DNA of 9,685 nucleotides from Myxococcales bacterium (GTDB lineage: Bacteria; Myxococcota; Polyangia; Polyangiales; Polyangiaceae): positions 1 to 9,685 of the forward strand of contig JAGQIY010000417.1 in NCBI GenBank assembly GCA_020430865.1, in the 5' to 3' direction. Shown here piece after piece: positions 1 to 5,807 of this stretch (its first letter is position 1; each line of letters starts with the position of its first letter). The position numbers were made by a program, and so were the translations under genes. Below the pieces are notes generated by a model. It was not told the DNA's origin, did no database searches, and saw only the letters and a list, made by a program, of their open reading frames with translations.

Positions 1-157
1 CCCGCTGCAATCGCTGGAGATCGAGCCGCGGCAGTGGCTCGTCGAACAGCAGATCGGGGAGTCTTCTCAGTGCCAAATCATGCTCGTTTCCTGCATCGCA
101 CGCTGGCTCGCCGCGCGGATGCTGAAGCGCGAAGGAGTGAGTCGAAGGTACCCGAGA
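1..157 (-). pseudogene. Possible decayed ABC-transporter ATPase fragment
   Basis: On the minus strand, in the frame that leaves the window at position 2, residues LPDLLFDEPLPRLD (positions 61 to 20) match the Walker B and D-loop pattern of ABC ATPases (LLFDEPLxxLD). Upstream, where the LSGGQ signature should lie, the frame reads HPRGE (121 to 107), and each of these codons is one base from an LSGGQ-type codon. The following C and D are likewise one base from R and V. The spacing to Walker B is about two to three residues longer than usual. The frame has no ATG or GTG start and is closed upstream by TAA at 158-160, so no intact gene can begin here. The plus-strand ORF at 80-316 is probably an antisense shadow of this relic. 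A chance match cannot be excluded because only about 50 codons are visible. Confidence 0.3.
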
Positions 158-489
158 TTACTCCGATCCGAGTCGATGCGCGCGTATGACACAGCGTCGG
201 TGGCCGAGTGTAGCGAGTTTCCCCGAACTGAATGGGTGTGCGGGTGGCAATCCCGGGGCGATGCCGTTAGGGTGCACGAGTCCTTGGAAAGGGAGAGCGA
301 CCGATCCTTTGTGTAAGTTCCGTTCGAAGTAGCCGCAGATTCAGTCAGATCTCCCTCAGACAGAGTTTCCGTGCCGCGGCTCCCGCCGCGCTGCTCTCGG
401 GTAGCGAACGCCCCCGCTGTATGTCCGTTTCGCGGTGCCTGGACCGACGAAGTCGTGACCCGAGGGGCCAGTCACGAGGCTTCCCGTCC
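158..489. other. Non-coding leader before the + strand cluster
   Basis: This stretch lies upstream of the FN3 gene and holds no ORF with both a ribosome binding site and believable codon use. No tRNA-like fold or strong terminator was seen. The promoter of the cluster should lie here, but I found no pair of -35/-10 boxes good enough to call: TTGGAA at 284-289 has no convincing partner at 16-18 nt. Confidence 0.5.
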
Positions 490-951
490 GTGTTTCGTGG
501 CGCGCTGCTGCTGGCGCTGCCGCTGGCCTGGTGCTTGTTCGCGGCCTCGGCGCAAGCCGAGCAGCTCCAGCCAAAGATGCTTGGGGACACACGCCTCGAG
601 TCGCAAGCGGGTAGCTCCTCGCTGACCTGGAAGGCCGAACACGAGTCGGGCCCCGAACCGACCTACGAACTGCAGCGCGCAACAGACCCGGACTTCGAGA
701 ACCCCAAGACGCTCTATCGCGGCCCCGATCAGGGCCGCTTCGTGTCCGGCATGCTCGATGGCTCGTACTACTACCGGGTGCGCGCGCGGCAGGGCGAGGC
801 CGCTTGGAGCACCTGGTCCGAGCCGCAGGAGCTGGTCGTCACGCACTGGTCGCGGACGCGGGCCCTCGGGCTGATGGCGGTGGGCGCACTCGTCTTCTTG
901 GCCATCGTATTCGTGGTCCTGAACGGCACTCGGAAAGTCGAGCCGAGCTGA
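490..951 (+). CDS. Secreted, membrane-anchored fibronectin type III-like protein
   Basis: A protein of about 153 residues. I chose GTG at 490 because it starts directly on a clean signal peptide (VFRGALLLALPLAW..., cleavage after AQA at about residue 23) and has GAGG at 476-479. ATG at 421 would add 23 Arg-rich residues with no ribosome binding site. The mature part (about residues 24-120) looks like one FN3-like beta sandwich: SLTWKAEHESG, YELQRATDPDF, then GSYYYRVRARQGEAAWSTWS, a typical F-G strand pattern ending in EPQELVV. A hydrophobic helix near the C-terminus (about 126-147) and a short basic tail (RKVEPS) anchor it, so the FN3 domain faces the periplasm. The symporter gene starts four bases after its stop, so it is the first gene of the cluster. 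It may be an accessory or binding subunit of the transporter (inference); no catalytic motif is visible. Confidence 0.82.
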   Translation: MFRGALLLALPLAWCLFAASAQAEQLQPKMLGDTRLESQAGSSSLTWKAEHESGPEPTYELQRATDPDFENPKTLYRGPDQGRFVSGMLDGSYYYRVRARQGEAAWSTWSEPQELVVTHWSRTRALGLMAVGALVFLAIVFVVLNGTRKVEPS

Positions 952-955
952 AACC

Positions 956-2437
956 ATGATCAACGAGACCATCCTGCCCGAGACCACGGGCTGGCTGCTG
1001 CTGGCTCTGTTCAGCGTCGCCTGGATCCTGCTGGGTCGCTACTGGGGGAAGAAGGCCTCTGGCCTCGACGGCTACATGCTGGCCGGGCGCAGCGTGGGCC
1101 TGGCCCTCGGCACTGCCACCGCGGTGGCGACCTGGGTCACCTCCAACACCACGATGCTCGCTCCCCAGTTCGCGCTGGAGTTCGGCATCTGGGGCATGCT
1201 CGCGTACTCGACGGCGTCCTTCGGCCTGTTCCTGTTCGCGCCCATGGCGCAACGCATCCGGCAGTTGATGCCTCGTGGATACACCAGTGGCGAGTTCGTG
1301 CGGCTCCGCTACGGGCGCGCCGCGTACCTGCTGTTCCTGGCAATCAGCCTGTTCTACGCGCTGACCTGGATGATCAGCATGGCCATGGCCGGCGGAACGT
1401 TGCTCGAGGCGCTGAGCGGCATCCGCTACGAGTTCGGCATGACCGTCGTGCTGGGCGTCTGTGTGATGTACACCCTGTTCGGCGGGCTCTACGCGGTCAT
1501 TGGCACCGACTTCATCCAGAGCTTCATCATCCTGGTCGGCGTGGTCGTGGTCGCGATCGCGACGCTCACTCAGGTCGATCTCTCTCAGGTCCACGCCCAC
1601 ACCCAGGCGACGCGTCCGGCGCTGATGCATGTCTTGTTCCCCGCGGCAATCATGGCGGTGTTCAACAACCTGCTGTTCGGTCTGGGCGAGATCTTCCACA
1701 GCAACGTCTGGTGGAGTCGCGCATTTGCCATGCGCGAAGGTATCGGGAAGAAGGCCTACATGCTTGGCGGCCTGTTGTGGCTGCCCATCCCCGTGGCGGC
1801 CGGCTTCATCGCGCTGGCAGCCCCTTTGCTCGACGTCAACATCGTGCGACCGGATATGGTCGGTCCCGTGGTGGCCGGGAAGCTCCTGGGGTTCGCTGGG
1901 GCCATCGTGGTGTTCGTCGTGGTGTTCTCCTCGATCGCCTCCAGCATCGACAGCCTGCTGGCGGCGACGGCAGATCTGATCACCAAGGACGTGATCCAGC
2001 AGTTCATCATGCCAAAGGCGAACGACGCCAAGCTCGAGAAGATCTCGAGCTGGGTGATCGCCGGTCTGGGCGTAGTGACCTGGCTGGTGTGCCTGCCCCG
2101 CATCGGCACTCTCGCCACGGTGCTGTTCTTCGCTGGGGCGCTGGTCGCGAGCACGATCTGGCCCATCGCCATGGGCCTCTACTCGAAGAAGACGAACCCG
2201 ACGGGCGCAGCCCTGGGAATGCTACTCGGCAGCTTGGGTGGCCTCTGCGCCTACTTCCTCGTGGCTTGGTACGTGGCGGCGCTGGTGGGCACGGTGATCT
2301 CCATGACCTGCGTGCTGGTGAGCACCTGGATCGCGCCTCACTCGTTCGACTGGGCCGACCTGAATCCCGAGATCTCGTCCGACACGGAGTCGGAGGAAGC
2401 AAACCTCGCACCCCAGCCGGCTGGAGGCGCAGAATGA
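956..2437 (+). CDS. Sodium:solute symporter (SSS family)
   Basis: A 493-residue polytopic inner-membrane protein with about 13 predicted hydrophobic helices, the usual size for SSS carriers. Family marks include MLAGRSVGLALGTATAVATW at the first core helix (about 41-60), LMPRGYTSGEFVRLRYG (104-120), GGLYAVIGTDFIQ (176-188) and the Ser-rich SSIASSIDSLLAATAD (325-340). The last matches the region that supplies Na+-site hydroxyls in PutP and vSGLT. It should use the sodium gradient to import a small polar solute. The EIFHSNVWWSRA segment (245-256) and overall style recall the urea/purine (DUR3-like) branch, but substrate cannot be read from sequence. The C-terminal 30 residues are acidic and probably cytoplasmic. 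It starts 4 nt after the FN3 gene, with only a weak ribosome binding site (GAG within GAGCTGAAACC), so coupling is likely. Its stop overlaps the next start (ATGA, 2434-2437). Confidence 0.93.
   Translation: MINETILPETTGWLLLALFSVAWILLGRYWGKKASGLDGYMLAGRSVGLALGTATAVATWVTSNTTMLAPQFALEFGIWGMLAYSTASFGLFLFAPMAQRIRQLMPRGYTSGEFVRLRYGRAAYLLFLAISLFYALTWMISMAMAGGTLLEALSGIRYEFGMTVVLGVCVMYTLFGGLYAVIGTDFIQSFIILVGVVVVAIATLTQVDLSQVHAHTQATRPALMHVLFPAAIMAVFNNLLFGLGEIFHSNVWWSRAFAMREGIGKKAYMLGGLLWLPIPVAAGFIALAAPLLDVNIVRPDMVGPVVAGKLLGFAGAIVVFVVVFSSIASSIDSLLAATADLITKDVIQQFIMPKANDAKLEKISSWVIAGLGVVTWLVCLPRIGTLATVLFFAGALVASTIWPIAMGLYSKKTNPTGAALGMLLGSLGGLCAYFLVAWYVAALVGTVISMTCVLVSTWIAPHSFDWADLNPEISSDTESEEANLAPQPAGGAE
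2423..2427 (+). promoter_or_regulatory. Ribosome binding site of the 40-residue ORF
   Basis: A perfect GGAGG lies six bases before the ATG at 2434, inside the end of the symporter gene. It supports translation of the small ORF, which would otherwise be easy to dismiss. Confidence 0.75.
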
Positions 2438-2556
2438 TATTTCCACTCGGATTTTTTGAGTTCCTGGTTTACGGCGGTGTCGCGCTGACCGCGTTCGGCG
2501 CCGTCCTGGTAATCGTGCTGCTCTTGCGTGACTTGAAGGAGGGGAAGCTGTGGTAG
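2434..2556 (+). CDS. 40-residue single-pass membrane protein coupled to the symporter
   Basis: A 40-residue ORF: a hydrophobic span from about residue 7 to 31 (FFEFLVYGGVALTAFGAVLV followed by IVLLL), then a charged tail RDLKEGKLW. By the positive-inside rule the tail is cytoplasmic and the N-terminus periplasmic. It has a GGAGG six bases upstream. Its ATG overlaps the symporter stop (ATGA), and its stop TAG overlaps the GTG of the next gene (GTGGTAG, 2550-2556), so three genes are translationally chained. The first codons are AT-rich (ATA TTT CCA ... TTT TTT), as is common at real starts and unlike the surrounding GC-rich DNA. I do not recognise a named family. Small partner proteins are known for several SSS carriers, so an accessory subunit is the best guess (inference). 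Confidence 0.75.
   Translation: MIFPLGFFEFLVYGGVALTAFGAVLVIVLLLRDLKEGKLW
2536..2544 (+). promoter_or_regulatory. Strong ribosome binding site for the carbamoyltransferase
   Basis: AAGGAGGGG, with the GGAGG core at 2538-2542, lies seven bases before GTG 2550 and inside the 40-residue ORF. It fixes the GTG as start and explains why the N-terminus is longer than in E. coli PyrB. Confidence 0.8.
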
Positions 2557-3647
2557 AGCTTGCGGACGGCATCCACTCGGGGCCAGGCCCGTTTCACTCC
2601 AACTCCAAGGGTCGTCGACTCGACCCGAACGAGATACTCACCAACAACGACAAACGCATCAACTTCGACCGCCTGGAACAGCTCAACGGGCAGTCGGTGG
2701 TCCACGCCGGGCAGTTCGATCGCGAGATGATCGTGGAGCTCTCGCGATTCGCCGCGCTGCTGGAGCTGTCCGAGGTGGCCAGCCACCACCCGCTGGACGG
2801 GAAGCTGGTGATCACCGCCTTCTTCGAGGCGAGCACGCGCACTCGCCTGTCCTTCGAGAGCGCCGTGCTGCGCCTCGACGGCAAGGTGCTCAGCGTGCCC
2901 GATGGGCGGACGACGGGAGCCGCGAAGGGCGAGAGCCTCGAGGACATCGGGGAGATGATGAACACCTATGGCGACCTCGTCATCATGCGCCACACGGAAA
3001 CGGACGCGGTGCGTCGCATCCGCACGAACCTCCAGCTGCCGCTGATCAACGCGGGCAACGGCTCCGGCGAACACCCGACCCAGGCGCTGGTCGACTGGTA
3101 CACGCTGCTGAAGTGGCGACCGATCCTCTCTGCGCCCGAGGTACCGGAGTCTCAGCGCATCCACCTCGGCATCGTCGGAACGCCAGGCAACATGCGCGCG
3201 GTGAAGAGCTTCATGCGCATGGCGCTGACCTTCGCCGCCGGGATCACGAAGATCACGGTGATCTCCGAGATGGCGGACCCGTTGGGCGCAGAGCTCACTG
3301 CCTGGGTCGCCGAAAGCAGCGTGACCGTCGAGATCACGAACAACATCGAGGACGTCACCGAGTGTCTGGACGTCGTTTACATGAACTCGATCGCGCTGCT
3401 GGGCGACAGCTACAAGACACTGGATAGCCGTTACAAGCTACACTCCGAGAGCAAGCTCAAGCCCGAAGCAGTGATCCTCCACCCGATGGCCAGGCGCTCG
3501 GAGCTCGACACGTCCCTGGACGGCACTTCGCACAATCTCTACTTCGCGCAGGCGGCTGGCGCCGTGTTCATCCGCCAGGCGATCCTGATCTGTCTGCTCG
3601 GTCGCGTGGCGGCCATTCCTGGCGGCATCCGCCTGCTCACGCAGTGA
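2550..3647 (+). CDS. Aspartate/ornithine carbamoyltransferase family enzyme (PyrB-like, altered second-substrate site)
   Basis: A 365-residue cytosolic transcarbamylase. The carbamoyl-phosphate site is intact: FFEASTRTR (91-99), Lys126 in AAKGES (E. coli ATCase Lys84), IMRH with Arg147 (Arg105), HPTQ 175-178 (His134 region) and Arg216 in NMRAVKS (Arg167). The C-terminal signature YFAQAAGAVFIRQAIL (331-346) is ATCase-like. Against my recalled E. coli sequence, the 240s loop YMTRVQKER aligns with YMNSIALLGD (277-286). This puts Ser280 and Ala282 where aspartate-contacting Arg229 and Gln231 sit, and HPLPR becomes HPMAR (311-315). Automatic pipelines would call it aspartate carbamoyltransferase. 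I read it as a family member whose amine acceptor may not be aspartate. No pyrI, pyrC or carAB is nearby. About 34 residues precede the usual N-terminus. It is translationally coupled to the small ORF. Confidence 0.88.
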   Translation: MVELADGIHSGPGPFHSNSKGRRLDPNEILTNNDKRINFDRLEQLNGQSVVHAGQFDREMIVELSRFAALLELSEVASHHPLDGKLVITAFFEASTRTRLSFESAVLRLDGKVLSVPDGRTTGAAKGESLEDIGEMMNTYGDLVIMRHTETDAVRRIRTNLQLPLINAGNGSGEHPTQALVDWYTLLKWRPILSAPEVPESQRIHLGIVGTPGNMRAVKSFMRMALTFAAGITKITVISEMADPLGAELTAWVAESSVTVEITNNIEDVTECLDVVYMNSIALLGDSYKTLDSRYKLHSESKLKPEAVILHPMARRSELDTSLDGTSHNLYFAQAAGAVFIRQAILICLLGRVAAIPGGIRLLTQ

Positions 3648-3772
3648 GACGAGTCACCCGGTGAGTCCTCCCAGGCATTGGCGAGGAACCACTGACCGCG
3701 ACGCATCGGCCCTGCGCCTGCGGCGCGCAACATTACCTGCCCGCACCGCGGGCTCACCAATAGGAGACCACC
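3648..3772 (+). other. Intergenic gap between carbamoyltransferase and amidotransferase
   Basis: This 125-nt spacer is the only sizeable gap in the cluster. It contains an imperfect inverted repeat GAGTCACC-C-GGTGAGTC (3651-3667, 7 of 8 positions pairing). The one-base centre is too short for a hairpin but fits a dyad protein-binding site. There is no T-tract, so it does not look like a terminator, and no clear promoter was found. Confidence 0.4.
3762..3766 (+). promoter_or_regulatory. Ribosome binding site of the AsnB-like gene
   Basis: AGGAG lies six bases before ATG 3773. The ATG is followed directly by the TGT codon of the catalytic Cys2, which fixes the start. Confidence 0.75.
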
Positions 3773-5731
3773 ATGTGTGGAATCGTTGGGTTCTGGCAAC
3801 CTGGAAAGCTACCGGGCAACGCGGACGCCTTGCTCGGTCGAATGATGGCTCGACTGCATCATCGCGGCCCCGACGGCAGCGGCAGTCACATTGACCGCGA
3901 ACGTGGCCTGGCCATGGGACACACCCGGCTCACGATCATCGATCTGAGGACGGGCCAACAGCCGCTGTTCGCGCGCCAGCAGGGACTGGTGCTGACGTCC
4001 AACGGCGAGCTATACGACTACAAAAAAATCCGCGCAGAATATGTATGCGAGGGCAAACGCTTCAGCACCAAGAGCGATAGCGAGACCGCGCTCTTCCACT
4101 ACATGCGCTATGGGCTGGACTTCGTCGAGCAGCTGCGAGGCGAGTTCGCTGTCGCGATCTTCGACGAGCAGGAGAAGCGGCTGGTCCTGGTGCGAGACCG
4201 CTTTGGCATCAAGCCGCTGTACTATCACCTGAAGGACAACCTGCTGGTCTACGGCTCGGAGTGCAAAGCGCTGCTGGCTCACCCCGACGTACCGCGCAGG
4301 CTCGACAAGAAGGCGGCGCTGAATCAGCTGATGCAGGTGATGGTCCCCGGGACCACGTCCTTCGAGGAGATCCACGCCCTCGAGCCGGGCTGTATGTTGA
4401 TCGTGCAGGAGCAAGCCGGGCGCCTGATAGGCCGCGTGCATCGTTACTGGGACATGGACTTCCCCGACGCGAAAGATCACGACCCGGATCCCGATCCTCG
4501 CCCTTATATCCGCGGGGTACAGGACCGACTCGTGGACGCGGTGAGCGCACGTCTGGAGGCCGACGTTCCGGTGGGCTGCTACCTGAGCGGCGGCATCGAC
4601 AGCTGCTCCATGCTCGGCTTGGCCACCGCCCTGCAACAGTCACCGGTGAAGGCCTTCACCATCAGCTTCGACAACAAGGCCTACGACGAAGCCGCCATCG
4701 CCACCGAAATGGCGATGAGCACCGGCGCCGATCAGGAGATCCTGGAGCTCGGTGCCGAGGAGCTGTACGGGGACAGCTTCATTCGCACGGTGTGGCACTC
4801 CGAGCGCACGTTCTACAACACCCTGGGCGTCGCCAAGTGGCACATGAGCAAGCGCGTGCGGGAATGCGGCTACAAGGTCGTGGTGACCGGCGAAGGCAGC
4901 GATGAGCTCTTTGGTGGCTACGTGTTCTTCAAGCGCGACATGTTCCGACACGCCCCGGAGTTCGCGGTACGGGGTAGCGCTGCGGAGTCCGCGATGGCCG
5001 AGCGCAACGCCGTGTTCAAGGGCTCGGTGTTGACCGAGGAAGATGCCGCGCATCCGGCGTTCGACGAGCTCGTCGGCTTCACGCCGTCCTGGCTTCAGAG
5101 CTGGCTCCTCACGCTGGCTCAGGGACGCCCGCTGCTCGCCGACGGCGTGCTCGAAGAACTCAGGGACTACGACCCGGTGCAGGCCATCGCCGACAAGCTC
5201 GACGCCCACAAGCTCAAGGGGCGCCACCCCCTCGACAAGGTCCAGTACACCTGGATCAAGACCATGCTCGAGGGTCAGATCCTGACCTGGGGAGGCGATC
5301 GGGTAGACATGGCCAACTCGATGGAGTCGCGTCCGGCGTTCCTCGATCAGCATGTCGCGGAGTTCGCGCGCACCCTACCGCCACGACTCCGCATCAGCGA
5401 GCAGGGCATCGAGAAGTGGGTCCTCCGCGAGGCGATGCGCGGCGTGCTGCCCCAGGTGTTGTACGAGCGCGAGAAGTTCGCCTTCATGGCGCCGCCAGCG
5501 CACACCGACCGCAAGAAGCGGCAGGCGATCGACGAGATCTTGAACGAGCGCCTGACCCCAGACCACGTCAAGGCCTTGGGGCTCTTCGACCCAGAGCGCC
5601 TGAGCAAGTTCCTCGCGGATTCAGCCCGAGAGACGGACCACGCCAAGGCTGTCCGCAACGACATCCTGCTGAACCACATCCTCGGGCTGCACGTGATCCA
5701 GCAAGAGCTGCTCGACCGAGCTCTGAGCTAG
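3773..5731 (+). CDS. asnB: Glutamine-dependent asparagine synthetase family amidotransferase
   Basis: A 652-residue two-domain enzyme. The N-terminal class II glutaminase (about 1-200) has nucleophile Cys2 in MCGIVGFW, Arg52 in HTRLTIID, SNGELYD (76-82) and SDSE (101-104), so it should release ammonia from glutamine. The synthetase domain has the ATP PP-loop SGGIDS (272-277) and GEGSDELFGGY (373-383), so it should adenylate a carboxylate and amidate it. It is about 100 residues longer than E. coli AsnB. Some 135 residues separate GGY from ESRPAFLD (518-525), against roughly 45 in E. coli, and the usual E-x-R-V-P-F-L-D reads E-S-R-P-A-F-L-D. The extra helical block (FTPSWLQSWLL, KVQYTWIKTMLEGQ) lies on the acceptor side. 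It may therefore amidate something other than free aspartate. Free asparagine synthesis remains possible. It is the last gene of the cluster. Confidence 0.93.
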   Translation: MCGIVGFWQPGKLPGNADALLGRMMARLHHRGPDGSGSHIDRERGLAMGHTRLTIIDLRTGQQPLFARQQGLVLTSNGELYDYKKIRAEYVCEGKRFSTKSDSETALFHYMRYGLDFVEQLRGEFAVAIFDEQEKRLVLVRDRFGIKPLYYHLKDNLLVYGSECKALLAHPDVPRRLDKKAALNQLMQVMVPGTTSFEEIHALEPGCMLIVQEQAGRLIGRVHRYWDMDFPDAKDHDPDPDPRPYIRGVQDRLVDAVSARLEADVPVGCYLSGGIDSCSMLGLATALQQSPVKAFTISFDNKAYDEAAIATEMAMSTGADQEILELGAEELYGDSFIRTVWHSERTFYNTLGVAKWHMSKRVRECGYKVVVTGEGSDELFGGYVFFKRDMFRHAPEFAVRGSAAESAMAERNAVFKGSVLTEEDAAHPAFDELVGFTPSWLQSWLLTLAQGRPLLADGVLEELRDYDPVQAIADKLDAHKLKGRHPLDKVQYTWIKTMLEGQILTWGGDRVDMANSMESRPAFLDQHVAEFARTLPPRLRISEQGIEKWVLREAMRGVLPQVLYEREKFAFMAPPAHTDRKKRQAIDEILNERLTPDHVKALGLFDPERLSKFLADSARETDHAKAVRNDILLNHILGLHVIQQELLDRALS

Positions 5732-5738
5732 CGGCGGC

Positions 5739-5761
5739 CGGGGCGGTCCGAGATCGCCCCG
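5739..5761 (+). terminator. GC-rich hairpin terminator after the amidotransferase gene
   Basis: Nine base pairs (CGGGGCGGT with ATCGCCCCG, one G-U) enclose a five-base loop CCGAG, eight bases after the TAG stop. The downstream stretch CCACTTCGTCATTCATTGTT is only moderately T-rich, so termination may be partial or need Rho. It sits between convergent genes. On the minus strand no T-run follows, so it mainly serves the + cluster. Confidence 0.6.
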
Positions 5762-5793
5762 CCACTTCGTCATTCATTGTTCGTGTCAGGACA

Positions 5794-5807
5794 CTAGACT
5801 AGACTAG
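5794..5807. repeat. CTAGA tandem repeat giving stops in all frames of both strands
   Basis: CTAGACTAGACTAG is three CTAG palindromes spaced five bases apart. TAG occurs in all three frames on the plus strand (5795, 5800, 5805). It also occurs in all three minus frames, the copy at 5804-5806 being the stop of the barrel gene. Confidence 0.8.

Noticed and set aside
80..316. 78-residue + strand ORF
   Set aside because: No ribosome binding site, Arg/Ser-rich composition, and its first part is the antisense of the possible ABC ATPase relic.
421..489. ATG 421 as start of the FN3 protein
   Set aside because: No ribosome binding site, and it would put 23 Arg-rich residues before an ideal signal peptide; GTG 490 fits better.
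839..1699. Long minus-strand ORF (286 residues, His/Gln/Glu/Arg-rich)
   Set aside because: Antisense shadow of the symporter gene; the composition is typical of reverse frames in GC-rich DNA.
2469..3164. Minus-strand ORF of 231 residues
   Set aside because: Antisense of the well-supported carbamoyltransferase; no ribosome binding site or domain.
4640..5353. Minus-strand ORF of 237 residues
   Set aside because: Antisense shadow of the AsnB-like gene.
3773..5731. Reading the amidotransferase as a lasso-peptide cyclase or beta-lactam synthetase
   Set aside because: Those usually lack the catalytic Cys2 glutaminase; here Cys2 and the other glutaminase residues are present.
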